DNA of 64,000 bases from Flavobacterium sp. ALJ2 (GTDB lineage Bacteria > Bacteroidota > Bacteroidia > Flavobacteriales > Flavobacteriaceae): the NCBI RefSeq assembly GCF_015594725.1, contig NZ_JADNRC010000003.1, positions 124,001-188,000 on the forward strand, written 5' to 3'. Each line of letters opens with the position of its first letter. Within the stretch, counting starts at the first letter, position 1. A program made the position numbers and the translations under genes. Shown here one piece after another: positions 1-9,066 of this stretch. A model generated the notes under the pieces. The model had not been told where the DNA came from. It did not search any database and saw only the letters and a list, made by a program, of their open reading frames with translations.

Positions 1-33
1 CAACTTGTTAAAAGTACAAAAATAGATTAGTTA

Positions 34-1320
34 TTATTGCAATACTTGCTGCATTGCTTTTGCTTTCAACAAACACTCTTCATATTCGTTTTCAGGAATT
101 GATTGCGATGTAATAGCACTACCAACCGAGAAGGAAACATATTCTTTTTCCTGATTATATAAGATGCTTCGAATAACGACATTAAAATCAAAATCTCCTT
201 CTGGCGTAAAATAACCTACTGCCCCACTATACAAACCTCGTTTGGTTTCTTCTAGCTTGTCGATGATATTCATTACCGAAATTTTTGGTGCTCCAGTCAT
301 GCTTCCCATTGGGAAAGTTGTTTTCAAAACATCGATTGGTGAATATTGAGAATCTAGTTTTGAAGTAATAGTCGAAATCATTTGATGCACTTGCAAAAAA
401 GAATAGATTTTGCATAATTCTACCACTTCTACCGAACCTTTTTGAGCCGTATGCGATAAATCATTTCGAACCAAATCGGTTATCATGATATTTTCGGCAC
501 GTTCTTTTGGATCTGCTTCTAACTGATTTTTAGAATTTTCGTCTTCTATCATATCTTCAAACCGCTTTGAAGTTCCTTTTATAGGCTGTGAAATTATCTG
601 ATCTCCTATTTTCCGAATGTATCTTTCTGGCGAAGCTGATAATAAAAACTGTTTGTAATTTTTAAAAAAAACTGTTAATGGTGCTTGAGATATTTCATTA
701 AGTTTTACAAATTTCTCCAATGGATTGATAGCTGCATTTTCTGCATAAAACTCCATACAAAAATTAGCTTCATAAATATCTCCTCGATGGATATGCTCCA
801 AAACCGAATTTACTTTTGAAATATATTCTTGTCTAGAAATTCGCTGCTTTACCTCAACTTCATTCAGCGTAATATAAGGCTGAGACTCTACTTTAACAAT
901 CTCATCATAATCATCTTCAACCTCGTCATCACACATCAATAAATATTGAATTTCTAATTGATTGCCTTTTAACAAAAATATTTTTTTAGGCTGAAAGAAA
1001 AATAAATCAGGAAATTCTAATCCATCAAAATTAGATGATTGTAACTCTTCGATATCATTTTTTAAATCATAGGTCAGATAGCCAAAAAGCCAATCTCTAG
1101 TCATTTGTTGGTATTGTTTTAAATCCTCAAATGCACTATGGAAATCAGTTTTTATTGATGTAAAAGCATCGACAGCCAGCAAACAATCGAAACTTGAATA
1201 TTCTTGTGGATACAAATTACTATCCATAAAAACAACTTCTCGGTGTTGCTGCGCCCAAACTAAAAGTTGCTGTTTAAAGGCTGTAGGATTTGAAATATAC
1301 TTGTGAATTGAAACTCTCAA
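34..1320 (-). CDS. pabB: Chorismate-binding enzyme, aminodeoxychorismate synthase component I type
   Basis: A 428-residue protein whose C-terminal two thirds is a chorismate-binding domain. The conserved block GSMTGAPK is followed by a GLYSGAVGYF motif and, near the end, a run ending in NEYEECLLKAKAM. An earlier block, QPIKGTSKR, lies where PabB/TrpE/MenF proteins bind chorismate. The N-terminal part is poorly conserved, as is usual for PabB. The enzyme would convert chorismate plus ammonia to 4-amino-4-deoxychorismate in folate synthesis, working with a glutamine amidotransferase not encoded here. TrpE or MenF are the alternatives; length and lack of trp neighbours favour PabB. It is transcribed away from the DUF4349 lipoprotein gene. 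Confidence 0.82.
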   Translation of the reverse strand: MRVSIHKYISNPTAFKQQLLVWAQQHREVVFMDSNLYPQEYSSFDCLLAVDAFTSIKTDFHSAFEDLKQYQQMTRDWLFGYLTYDLKNDIEELQSSNFDGLEFPDLFFFQPKKIFLLKGNQLEIQYLLMCDDEVEDDYDEIVKVESQPYITLNEVEVKQRISRQEYISKVNSVLEHIHRGDIYEANFCMEFYAENAAINPLEKFVKLNEISQAPLTVFFKNYKQFLLSASPERYIRKIGDQIISQPIKGTSKRFEDMIEDENSKNQLEADPKERAENIMITDLVRNDLSHTAQKGSVEVVELCKIYSFLQVHQMISTITSKLDSQYSPIDVLKTTFPMGSMTGAPKISVMNIIDKLEETKRGLYSGAVGYFTPEGDFDFNVVIRSILYNQEKEYVSFSVGSAITSQSIPENEYEECLLKAKAMQQVLQ

Positions 1321-1525
1321 AAAATTATTTTTTTATCCGACAAAATTACGACAAAAAAAATCCTTCGATAAAGTAATCTCAAAAAATATTGGCATGCTTT
1401 TTATTATACCACTTTATAGCCATTTTATAAAATTGATACGATTATTGAGACAAAACTACTTATACCCTATTTAAAAAAAATATTACAGTAACCCATTTAT
1501 TAATCAATAATAATATCAATTACCC

Positions 1526-2425
1526 ATGAAAACAATTGCAAAACTTGGCATGACTACAGTAGTAATCATCACATTATTATTTTCCTGCAAAAAAGCAGAC
1601 TATTCTATTGAAGACTCAGCTGCAAAATCATCAACTAATACAACTGATATTATTTCTTCATCGGCTGCAGTCGAGAAGAAAGATAGTAATCATAAATTTA
1701 TTCGAACTGCAGATATAAAATTCAAGGTGAAAAATGTCGCAAAATCGACTTATGCGATTGAAAATGCTACTGTTAAATTTGGAGGTTTTGTTACATACAC
1801 CAATTTACAAAGTACAATTCATGACGAAATACAAACTAAAATAAGTCAAGACAGTACTTTGCAAACCACAAAATACTCCGTAATAAATAACATAACGATT
1901 CGTGTTCCCAACACGCAACTTGATGCTGTTATAAAAACGATTGCCAAACAAATTGATTTTCTGGATTATCGCGTTATCACAGCTGACGATGTTTCTTTAA
2001 AACTAGTAGCCAACCAACTTGCTCAAAACAGAAGCGCAGCAAACAATAAAAGAATTGAAAATACTATTGACACAAAAGGCAAAAAAATAAATGATGTTAT
2101 GGAAGCTGAGAATACGCTTGCTGCACAAAAAGAGCAAAACGATTCTAGCAAAATCGAAAAATTGTCTTTAAAAGATCAAATTAATTTTAGTACTATTACT
2201 TTACAATTATATCAAAACCAATCTTTAAAACAAGAAATAGTAGCTAGTAGCAAAGACAACAATACCTATAAACCAAATATTGGTATCGAAATTACAGATG
2301 CTTTAAAAAGTGGCTGGTACATGTTGCAATCAATAATTGTGTTTTTCTTACATCTTTGGCCGTTTATTTTAATTGGTACTGGTGGTTTTTTTATTTATAG
2401 AAAATATGTTAAAAAACACTCTTAA
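1526..2425 (+). CDS. DUF4349-type lipoprotein
   Basis: A 299-residue protein with a lipoprotein signal (hydrophobic stretch then FSCKK, lipidated Cys at about residue 21). A DUF4349-like body follows: an RTADIKFKV strand, 'GGFVTYT', 'ITIRVPNTQLDAVI', then a charged coiled-coil region about residues 170-220. A transmembrane helix lies near residues 265-290 and ends in the basic tail RKYVKKHS. This lipobox, extracytoplasmic domain and C-terminal anchor arrangement is typical of the family, whose function is unknown. It stands alone between divergent pabB and the DoxX-like gene, so context adds little. Confidence 0.75.
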   Translation: MKTIAKLGMTTVVIITLLFSCKKADYSIEDSAAKSSTNTTDIISSSAAVEKKDSNHKFIRTADIKFKVKNVAKSTYAIENATVKFGGFVTYTNLQSTIHDEIQTKISQDSTLQTTKYSVINNITIRVPNTQLDAVIKTIAKQIDFLDYRVITADDVSLKLVANQLAQNRSAANNKRIENTIDTKGKKINDVMEAENTLAAQKEQNDSSKIEKLSLKDQINFSTITLQLYQNQSLKQEIVASSKDNNTYKPNIGIEITDALKSGWYMLQSIIVFFLHLWPFILIGTGGFFIYRKYVKKHS

Positions 2426-2619
2426 ATATAACAAATCATACATTTATTTAAAGCATAAAATTTACTATATTTGATATAGTATTAAATAAATCCTAAAACA
2501 CATCCAATTAGAACACATAATTCGTAATAATTTAATAATTAAACATATTATTAAATTTATTAAAATAAGATAGTTTTATATCCAAAATCATTTTTTAACC
2601 TATAAAAATCATCTATATC

Positions 2620-2994
2620 ATGAAAATCGCCACTATCATTATCAGAACTTTAATTGGTCTTTTACTACTTTTTGCTTCGGTGAGTTACTTTTTACATTTA
2701 ATGCCTGAACCTGAAGTAACTGGGAATTTTAAAGCTTTCAACGTTGGTTTAATTGCATCAACCTACATAATGCCATTAGCAAAATCAATAGAATTAATTT
2801 GTGGTATTGCTTTTCTAACTGGGCGTTATGTAACTCTTGCCAATATTTTAATTCTCCCTATTACCATAAATATATTATTTATTAATTATTTTATGACTCC
2901 AGAGAATTTACCTATTGCTGGTTTGTTATTTTTAGGAAATCTATTTTTAATTTACAGATATTGGAATAATTATAAAAGTGTATTCACCGCTTAA
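2620..2994 (+). CDS. DoxX-like small membrane protein
   Basis: A 124-residue, four-helix hydrophobic protein. An N-terminal helix is followed by a short loop (HLMPEPEV), then helices containing YIMPLAKSIELICGIAFL and two further membrane segments ending in a short polar tail. Size and the 'K.IE...G.....GRY..LA' pattern resemble DoxX/DoxD-type proteins. No catalytic residues are evident and a molecular role cannot be assigned. It has its own 190-base upstream gap and ends at a bidirectional terminator shared with lpdA. Confidence 0.65.
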   Translation: MKIATIIIRTLIGLLLLFASVSYFLHLMPEPEVTGNFKAFNVGLIASTYIMPLAKSIELICGIAFLTGRYVTLANILILPITINILFINYFMTPENLPIAGLLFLGNLFLIYRYWNNYKSVFTA

Positions 2995-3013
2995 TTTAGT
3001 TCACTATTTTCCA

Positions 3014-3049
3014 TAAAAAAACCCGACTAAACAATTGTCGGGTTTTGTT
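3014..3049. terminator. Bidirectional intrinsic terminator
   Basis: The inverted repeat aaaacccgac / gtcgggtttt is flanked by an A-run on the left and a T-run on the right. It lies between the convergent DoxX-like gene and lpdA and can serve both. Confidence 0.85.
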
Positions 3050-3080
3050 TTACATCAAAATGCACTGTTGTGCATCATAA

Positions 3081-4484
3081 CTATATGTGTAATGCTCTGT
3101 TATCAGTAGCAGCCAATGCAGCCTCTTTTATTGCTTCTGCAAATGTTGGATGTGCATGACTCATTCTTGAAATATCTTCAGCAGATGCTTTGAATTCCAT
3201 TGCTGTCACTGCCTCTGCAATTAAATCAGCAGTACGAGCTCCAATCATATGTACTCCTAAAACCTCATCAGTTTTAGCATCGGCAATGATTTTCACAAAT
3301 CCATCTAAATCTCCACTTGCTCTTGCACGTCCTAAAGCTTTAAACGGGAAACTTCCAACTTTATATTCAGTACCTGAAGCTTTTACTTGCTCTTCTGTTT
3401 GTCCAACAGCAGCAACTTCTGGCCAAGTGTAAACAACACCCGGAATTAAGTTATAATCAATATGCGGTTTTTGACCTGCTAATATTTCAGCAACCATTGT
3501 TCCTTCTTCTTCTGCTTTATGTGCTAACATTGCTCCACGAACAACATCTCCAATTGCATAAATATTAGGAACATTTGTTTGTAAATGATCGTTTACTTCA
3601 ACTTGTCCTCTGTCAGAAATTTTCACTCCAGCTTTATCAGCATTCAATCCGTCTGTGTAAGGACGACGACCAACAGAAACTAATGAATAATCTCCTTCTA
3701 AAGTAATTGTTTCTCCTTTTGCATTTTCAGCCTGAACTACAACTGCATCACCATTTCTTTCTACTGATTTTACTTTATGAGAAACGTAGAATTTCATTCC
3801 TTGTTTTTTCAATACTTTAGTTAATTCTTTAGACAAAGAGCTATCCATTCCAGGAATAATTCTGTCCATAAATTCAACTACAGAAACTTGTGCCCCTAAA
3901 CGTAAATATACTTGTCCTAATTCAATACCAATAACTCCTCCACCAATAATAACAAGATGTTTAGGAACTTCTTTTAATGCTAATGCTTCAGTAGAAGTAA
4001 TGATTCTTTCTTTATCAATTTTAATAAAAGGCAAAGATGAAGGTTTAGAACCTGTTGCAATAATAGTATATTTAGCTTCAATAGTTTCTGATGTTCCATC
4101 TTCTTTTGCAACTGCAATATGTGTAGCATCTACGAAAGAACCTAAACCATTAAAAACGGTAATTTTATTTTTATCCATCAAGAAGTTAACTCCTCCTGCT
4201 GTTTGATCTACAATTGCTTTTTTACGAGCAATCATTTTCTCTAAATTAATTTTTACATCACCAGAAACTTCTATCCCGTGATCAGCAAAATGCTTAATCT
4301 CGGCATAATGATGTGAAGATGCCAATAATGCTTTTGATGGAATACATCCTACATTTAAACATGTTCCTCCAAGCGAATTGTACTTTTCGATTATAGCTGT
4401 CTTGAAACCTAATTGTGCGCAACGAATTGCCGAAACATATCCGCCGGGACCTGAACCTATAATGACTACGTCAAATGAACTCAT
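3081..4484 (-). CDS. lpdA: Dihydrolipoyl dehydrogenase
   Basis: A 467-residue flavoprotein disulfide reductase of normal length for the E3 component. The N-terminal FAD-binding motif is GSGPGGY (residues 11-17). The redox-active disulfide is in GGTCLNVGC (C42 and C47). The NAD-binding motif IIGGGVIGIELG lies mid-protein, and the C-terminal catalytic pair is HPTFAE (H445, E450). It reoxidises the lipoyl groups of 2-oxoacid dehydrogenase complexes or the glycine cleavage system. No E1/E2 genes are adjacent, so it probably serves several complexes. A TAnnTTTG promoter box is visible about 30 bases upstream. Confidence 0.96.
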   Translation of the reverse strand: MSSFDVVIIGSGPGGYVSAIRCAQLGFKTAIIEKYNSLGGTCLNVGCIPSKALLASSHHYAEIKHFADHGIEVSGDVKINLEKMIARKKAIVDQTAGGVNFLMDKNKITVFNGLGSFVDATHIAVAKEDGTSETIEAKYTIIATGSKPSSLPFIKIDKERIITSTEALALKEVPKHLVIIGGGVIGIELGQVYLRLGAQVSVVEFMDRIIPGMDSSLSKELTKVLKKQGMKFYVSHKVKSVERNGDAVVVQAENAKGETITLEGDYSLVSVGRRPYTDGLNADKAGVKISDRGQVEVNDHLQTNVPNIYAIGDVVRGAMLAHKAEEEGTMVAEILAGQKPHIDYNLIPGVVYTWPEVAAVGQTEEQVKASGTEYKVGSFPFKALGRARASGDLDGFVKIIADAKTDEVLGVHMIGARTADLIAEAVTAMEFKASAEDISRMSHAHPTFAEAIKEAALAATDNRALHI

Positions 4485-4513
4485 AGTTTTTGATTTTTTA
4501 TTTTTTAGCGATA

Positions 4514-4521
4514 CAAAATTA
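4514..4521 (-). promoter_or_regulatory. -7 box (TAATTTTG) for lpdA
   Basis: Reads TAATTTTG on the minus strand, 29 bases before the lpdA start codon, matching the Bacteroidota consensus TAnnTTTG. No clear -33 TTG was seen. Confidence 0.5.
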
Positions 4522-4810
4522 AGGAATTAAGTTTTGTTTAAACTTTAAAAGTTAGAGTTTTTTCTCAGGATTTACTGAACTATGGAAAACTTATTGTAAT
4601 AAATACATAAAAATGTTAAATTTTCTTTGAGATTTAGTAGAAAACGCAGATTTAGCAAATTAGGCAGATATTGTTTTTGATTTAAGATTGCTGATTTTTA
4701 AAACTGATTGAAAAATCAATCTCGTAGAATTATTTTAAAATCTCTCTCAAAGGTGCGAAGATCCAAGATATAAATTAAATACTCTGAATATTATTGTTTT
4801 TCTCCATTTT

Positions 4811-4875
4811 GTCACCCTTAGCATCTCGAAGCTTCTGGATAAAGTCAATGCAGGACTTCGACTCCGCTAAGGCAC
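4811..4875. repeat. Palindromic dispersed element
   Basis: Two nested inverted arms, ccttagc/gctaagg (4816-4822 with 4866-4872) and cgaag/cttcg (4827-4831 with 4856-4860), form a stem. The 13-base word cttcgactccgct recurs at 39010-39022. Confidence 0.5.
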
Positions 4876-4906
4876 AAAGTTGAACCTTAAAAAGACCCTT
4901 TGCGTC

Positions 4907-5365
4907 TTAAAAAGAAATCACCGTTGAATTTTTTACTTCACTAATCATGAACATACTTTGAGTACTGCCGATGTGTTGCAGGTTTGTGAGTTTAGTTACT
5001 AGAAACTCTCGGTATGCTTCCATATCTTTTACGAGAACCTTTAGGATATAATCGTAATCTCCGCTTACATGATGACATTCGAGGACTTCTTTTAACTGGA
5101 TAACTTCGCTTTCGAATTTGGTTAGAAATTCTTTGGTATGTTGAATAAGTTTTAGGTGGCAGAAAACGACAAATCCCTTTTCTATTTTAGATTTATCTAC
5201 TAAGGCTACATATTTATGAATGACTCCTTCTCGCTCTAGTTTCTTGATGCGCTCATAAACTGCTGTTACCGAAAGATCTAACTTTAAAGACAACTCTTTA
5301 GTCGTTTTCTTACTATCGGTTTGAAGCAACAATAATAATTTTTTATCTATAGAATCTAATACCAT
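4907..5365 (-). CDS. Lrp/AsnC family transcriptional regulator
   Basis: A 152-residue protein of standard Lrp length. Residues 1-60 form the N-terminal winged helix-turn-helix (LDSIDKKLLLLLQTDSKKTTKEL, then LSVTAVYERIKKLEREG). Residues 65-150 form the AsnC ligand-binding RAM domain, including HVSGDYDYILKVLV. Such proteins sense amino acids and control nearby metabolic genes. It is divergent from the methionine gamma-lyase-like gene across a 291-base gap, so it probably controls that gene and itself. The same arrangement (Lrp homologue beside mdeA) is known in Pseudomonas. Confidence 0.93.
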   Translation of the reverse strand: MVLDSIDKKLLLLLQTDSKKTTKELSLKLDLSVTAVYERIKKLEREGVIHKYVALVDKSKIEKGFVVFCHLKLIQHTKEFLTKFESEVIQLKEVLECHHVSGDYDYILKVLVKDMEAYREFLVTKLTNLQHIGSTQSMFMISEVKNSTVISF

Positions 5366-5419
5366 AATTATAAATCGTTTTTAGACTGAAAAATAATCTA
5401 TTTAAATCTTATCTCAAAA

Positions 5420-5451
5420 CAAAATTAGATAATAAATCTACCAAAACACAA
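5420..5451 (-). promoter_or_regulatory. Promoter of the Lrp gene
   Basis: On the minus strand a TTG (5449-5451) and TAATTTTG (5420-5427) are separated by 21 bases, the same spacing as in the peroxiredoxin promoter of this window. Confidence 0.5.
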
Positions 5452-5584
5452 ATTAATAGTATAAAAATCTAAACACACAAACTATGATTGATTATTATTC
5501 TAATATGTTATTAATTTGAATTATGATTGCTGAGCTACTCAGATTTTATAACCCAGTTAACCATCGGGATAGTTTCTTATTGTA

Positions 5585-5592
5585 TAGCTTTG
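5585..5592 (+). promoter_or_regulatory. -7 box (TAGCTTTG) for the PLP lyase gene
   Basis: TAGCTTTG fits TAnnTTTG and would give a leader of about 60 bases ahead of the start at 5657. The -33 region is poor, which is compatible with control by the divergent Lrp protein. Confidence 0.4.
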
Positions 5593-5656
5593 AATTAAAT
5601 AAAAATAAATAGTAACTAGAGGATGAAATGCATTCGTTCCTCATAATAACATAACA

Positions 5657-6859
5657 ATGGAAAATTTTAATCCAGCCGACAAGATTCAGGATTTGCAGTA
5701 TTTTGGGGAATTTGGTGGTGTAAACCCATCAATTTCAGACTCTTCAACTTATACTTTTCTTTCAGCAAAAACAATGTTTGACACTTTTGAAGGAAATATG
5801 GAAGGCTGTTATTTGTATTCCCGCCATTCATCGCCAAGCAATTTATATTTAGACCAAGCTCTTGCTGCTATGGAAGGAACTGAAACTGCTAATGTTTCAG
5901 CTTCAGGAATGGGTGCAATTACACCTACACTTATGCAATTATGCAATACGGGAGATCATATTGTTTCGAGTAGAACTATATATGGCGGAACGTACGCTTT
6001 TCTTAAAAATTTCACTCCAAGATTTGGTATAAAAACAACTTTTGTAGATATCACAAAGTTAGATATTGTAGAAGCTGCAATTACTCCAGAAACGAAAGTT
6101 TTATATTGCGAAACAGTAAGCAACCCTTTATTAGAAGTTGCAGATATTAAAGGATTATCTCGTTTGGCAAAAAAATACAATCTAAAATTGGTTGTTGATA
6201 ATACATTCTCTCCTTTATCTGTTTCGCCTGCAAAATTAGGCGCAGATATCGTGATTCATAGTTTAACAAAATACATAAACGGTAGTAGTGATACTGTTGG
6301 TGGTGTTACTTGTGCTTCAAAAGAATTCATAAATAGTTTAAAAAATGTAAATAGTGGTGCTAGTATGCTTTTAGGTCCTACTATGGACAGTTTACGCTCG
6401 GCTAGTGTTATGAAAAACTTACGTACACTACATATTCGTATCAAACAACACAGCCATAACGCTCATGTTCTAGCTGATAAATTTGAAAAAGATGGACTTA
6501 AAACCGTTTACCCTGGTTTAAAAAGTCATCCTAGCCATGAATTATACAAAACAATGATTAATCCTGAATATGGTTTTGGTGGCATGCTTACAATAGACGT
6601 TGGTTCTTTGGCTAAAGCCAATGAGTTAATGGAGTTGATGCAGGCACGAAATCTAGGATATTTGGCAGTGAGTTTAGGTTTTTACAAAACTTTATTTAGC
6701 GCTCCAGGAACCTCTACTTCTAGTGAAATTCCACTAGAAGAACAAGCCGAAATGGGTTTAACAGATGGTTTAATTCGATTTTCAATAGGATTGGATAATG
6801 ACATCGAAAGAACCTATCAGATGATGAAAGCCTGCATGGTCGAGCTTGGGGTTTTATAA
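5657..6859 (+). CDS. Cys/Met-metabolism PLP enzyme, methionine gamma-lyase-like
   Basis: A 400-residue fold-type I PLP enzyme. The cofactor lysine lies in HSLTKY (K205). The Asp that binds the pyridine nitrogen is in DNTFSP (D181). The phosphate-binding Tyr/Arg pair is in YLYSR (Y54, R56), and the substrate Tyr is in YGGT (Y109). A glycine-rich segment HSLTKYINGSSDTVGG matches the family pattern. The likely reaction is gamma- or beta-elimination of sulfur amino acids, for example methionine to methanethiol, 2-oxobutyrate and ammonia. Cystathionine lyase or synthase activities cannot be excluded from sequence. The divergent Lrp gene supports amino-acid-responsive control. Confidence 0.85.
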   Translation: MENFNPADKIQDLQYFGEFGGVNPSISDSSTYTFLSAKTMFDTFEGNMEGCYLYSRHSSPSNLYLDQALAAMEGTETANVSASGMGAITPTLMQLCNTGDHIVSSRTIYGGTYAFLKNFTPRFGIKTTFVDITKLDIVEAAITPETKVLYCETVSNPLLEVADIKGLSRLAKKYNLKLVVDNTFSPLSVSPAKLGADIVIHSLTKYINGSSDTVGGVTCASKEFINSLKNVNSGASMLLGPTMDSLRSASVMKNLRTLHIRIKQHSHNAHVLADKFEKDGLKTVYPGLKSHPSHELYKTMINPEYGFGGMLTIDVGSLAKANELMELMQARNLGYLAVSLGFYKTLFSAPGTSTSSEIPLEEQAEMGLTDGLIRFSIGLDNDIERTYQMMKACMVELGVL

Positions 6860-6913
6860 ACACGAAACATTTCTTTATAAATAAATTTTCTTAATTTTTA
6901 ATTAGTTTGTTTG

Positions 6914-6948
6914 AATCCGCTGGAGTTCGCTCTAAGCGGATTTTTTTT
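6914..6948 (+). terminator. Intrinsic terminator after the PLP lyase gene
   Basis: Arms aatccgc and gcggatt are followed by a run of eight T, 55 bases after the stop codon. Confidence 0.8.
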
Positions 6949-6967
6949 ATTATAAATTATACTTTTA

Positions 6968-7035
6968 TAGACTCCCTTAGATTGTTAGACTGGTTAGACT
7001 TTTTACTTTTTTACTGACATAGACTACTTAGATTT
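6968..7035. repeat. Degenerate tandem 'ttagact' repeats
   Basis: Five or six imperfect copies of (t)tagact/tagatt occur about every 9-10 bases. Similar text appears at 20649-20697, between small minus-strand genes. Confidence 0.4.
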
Positions 7036-7063
7036 CGGAATTCTGTAGCTTTTAAAAACCAAA

Positions 7064-7097
7064 AAAAATCCGTTCTGAAAATAATCAGACCGGATTT
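7064..7097 (-). terminator. Terminator of the amino acid permease gene
   Basis: The inverted repeat aaaatccg...cggatttt has an inner tctga/tcaga pairing. On the minus strand it ends in a T-run, 38 bases after the permease stop. Confidence 0.75.
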
Positions 7098-7134
7098 TAT
7101 ATTTGAATAGTTGTCTTTTACTAAAAACTAGATA

Positions 7135-9066
7135 TTACAACTTTACTAAATTAAGCTTACTATTTTTTCGACTAAAACCAAAATAAATACAAAGACCTAT
7201 AAGTAACCAAACTGTAAAGTAAATCCAGTTCCAAACGCTTAATTCTGCCATCATATAAAGACAACAAATTAAACCTAATAATGGAATTAAAGATAAATTT
7301 TGTTTAAAAGCCCAAACTGTTAATCCAACCAAAACGATTAAGAAAATCCACATTGGTATTTTATGTTTGAATAAGCTTAAACCGCTTTCGTATTTAATAG
7401 AATCCGCTACTGGTAAACCTGCAATTACGTTGGCATACTTTGCTTCATCTTTTTGATATTGCTTTAATATTAATTCTAAATCTGGTTTTTCGGTTGTAGC
7501 ATTAGCAGGATCAACAGTTACTAAATAATCATATACCATTTTTGTATGACTTTTATCCAAAGAGGTGATTATATCTGCCGATTCATTAATTTGAGTTTCA
7601 TTCATAATAAAACTCATTGTTGCTTTTTTGTTGTATCCAAAAGAAAACACCAATCCTATAATCAACAAAACTGGCATTATAAATTTTGAATTTACATAAG
7701 GTGTTCTAAATTTCCCTCTTGGAATATTTGGTTTGTTTTGCAACACTAAAACTCCTGCGCAAACCAATACAAAGGCAAATAAAGTTCCTATACTACACAA
7801 ATCGGTAACCATTGTAAGATTTAGAAATAGAGCTGGAACTGCAACCACAAAACCAGTAACAATAGTAGCGTATGATGGAGTTTTGTATTTAGGGTGCACT
7901 TTAGAAAAGCGCTTTGGCAATAATCCATCACGACTCATACTCATCCAGATACGAGGTTGTCCCATCTGAAAAACTAATAAAACACTCGCCATGGCCACTA
8001 CAGCACTTACTGCTATAATCCCCGACATCCATTTTAAATCTAATTTCTCGAATACAAAAGCAAGTGGATCTCCAACATTAAGTTGATTGTAACTCACCAT
8101 ACCAGTAAGCACCAATGCAATTGCGATGTATAAAACGGTACATATTATAATTGCCCACATCATTCCTCGCGGTAAATCTCGTTGTGGATCTTTACATTCT
8201 TCGGCAGTGGTTGAGATTGCATCAAAACCAATATAAGCAAAGAATACAGCCGAAACTCCTTTTAAGACTCCTGTTACTCCATTTGGTGCAAAAGGATCCC
8301 AATTAGCAGTGTCTACATAAAAAGCACCAACTGCAATTACCAAAAGCACTACACATAACTTAACAACAACCATAACATTACTCGCATTACGAGATTCTTT
8401 CATTCCACGATAAATCAATGCTGTAATTAAAATAATAATCAATAATGCTGGTAAATCGGCAACAAAATGAAATGAACCTATTAAAGGTGATGTTGTCCAA
8501 GCTGTATATGCTGCCTGTAAGCCCGGTTCTAGATTCTCAAATGCTTTTCCTCCATGCATTAAAGCTGTTGCATCTGTAAATCCATTAGAGGCTGTTAAAT
8601 AATCCATTTGAACCCATTGGGGCAAGTGGATGCCACCGCTGGCGAGCAATCCTGTGAAATAATCACTCCAAGATATAGCTACAGTTATATTACCGACAGA
8701 ATATTCCATTATTAATGCCCAACCAATTACCCAAGCTATAATTTCGCCAAAAGCAACATACGAATACGTATAAGCACTTCCAGAAACTGGAACCATCGAT
8801 GCAAATTCAGCATATGCAAAAGCTGCAAAACTACAAGCGATTGCTGTAAATAGAAACAAAAAAATAACAGCTGGTCCACCATCGGAACTAGCTTTACCAA
8901 TTGTACTAAATATACCTGCACCAACAATTGCTGCAATACCAAAAGCTGTTAAATCACGAGCTGTTAAATACTTACCTAACGAATCCGTTCCATTGGCATT
9001 ATTTTTCTCTACTTGACTTAAAATATCTTGTACTGTTTTTTTTCGGAATAGACTTGAAAATGACAT
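7135..9066 (-). CDS. APC-superfamily amino acid permease
   Basis: A 643-residue integral membrane protein, longer than the usual 450-500. The first helix carries the broken-helix motif GIAAIVGAGIFSTIG. Later helices contain FFAYIGFDAISTTAEE, the conserved segment of cationic-amino-acid-type permeases. The rest continues to at least 12 helices. A hydrophilic insertion of about 90 residues (roughly 490-580) separates two C-terminal helices. It presumably imports an amino acid; the substrate is not readable. It ends at its own terminator and its start is preceded by a 480-base gap, so it is probably monocistronic. Confidence 0.9.
   Translation of the reverse strand: MSFSSLFRKKTVQDILSQVEKNNANGTDSLGKYLTARDLTAFGIAAIVGAGIFSTIGKASSDGGPAVIFLFLFTAIACSFAAFAYAEFASMVPVSGSAYTYSYVAFGEIIAWVIGWALIMEYSVGNITVAISWSDYFTGLLASGGIHLPQWVQMDYLTASNGFTDATALMHGGKAFENLEPGLQAAYTAWTTSPLIGSFHFVADLPALLIIILITALIYRGMKESRNASNVMVVVKLCVVLLVIAVGAFYVDTANWDPFAPNGVTGVLKGVSAVFFAYIGFDAISTTAEECKDPQRDLPRGMMWAIIICTVLYIAIALVLTGMVSYNQLNVGDPLAFVFEKLDLKWMSGIIAVSAVVAMASVLLVFQMGQPRIWMSMSRDGLLPKRFSKVHPKYKTPSYATIVTGFVVAVPALFLNLTMVTDLCSIGTLFAFVLVCAGVLVLQNKPNIPRGKFRTPYVNSKFIMPVLLIIGLVFSFGYNKKATMSFIMNETQINESADIITSLDKSHTKMVYDYLVTVDPANATTEKPDLELILKQYQKDEAKYANVIAGLPVADSIKYESGLSLFKHKIPMWIFLIVLVGLTVWAFKQNLSLIPLLGLICCLYMMAELSVWNWIYFTVWLLIGLCIYFGFSRKNSKLNLVKL

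Larger units (their letters stand above)
4485..4906. other. Gene-free gap with degenerate dispersed repeats
   Basis: This holds the lpdA promoter, a degenerate fragment like 'aacgcagatttagcaaattaggcagat' (4635-4670) related to other intergenic repeats, and an inverted element at 4811-4875 carrying the word cttcgactccgct. No credible open reading frame was found. Confidence 0.5.

Noticed and set aside
5366-5656. Possible SAM riboswitch ahead of the sulfur amino acid enzyme
   Set aside because: I could not find the conserved core of any SAM riboswitch class; only a small stem next to the start codon.
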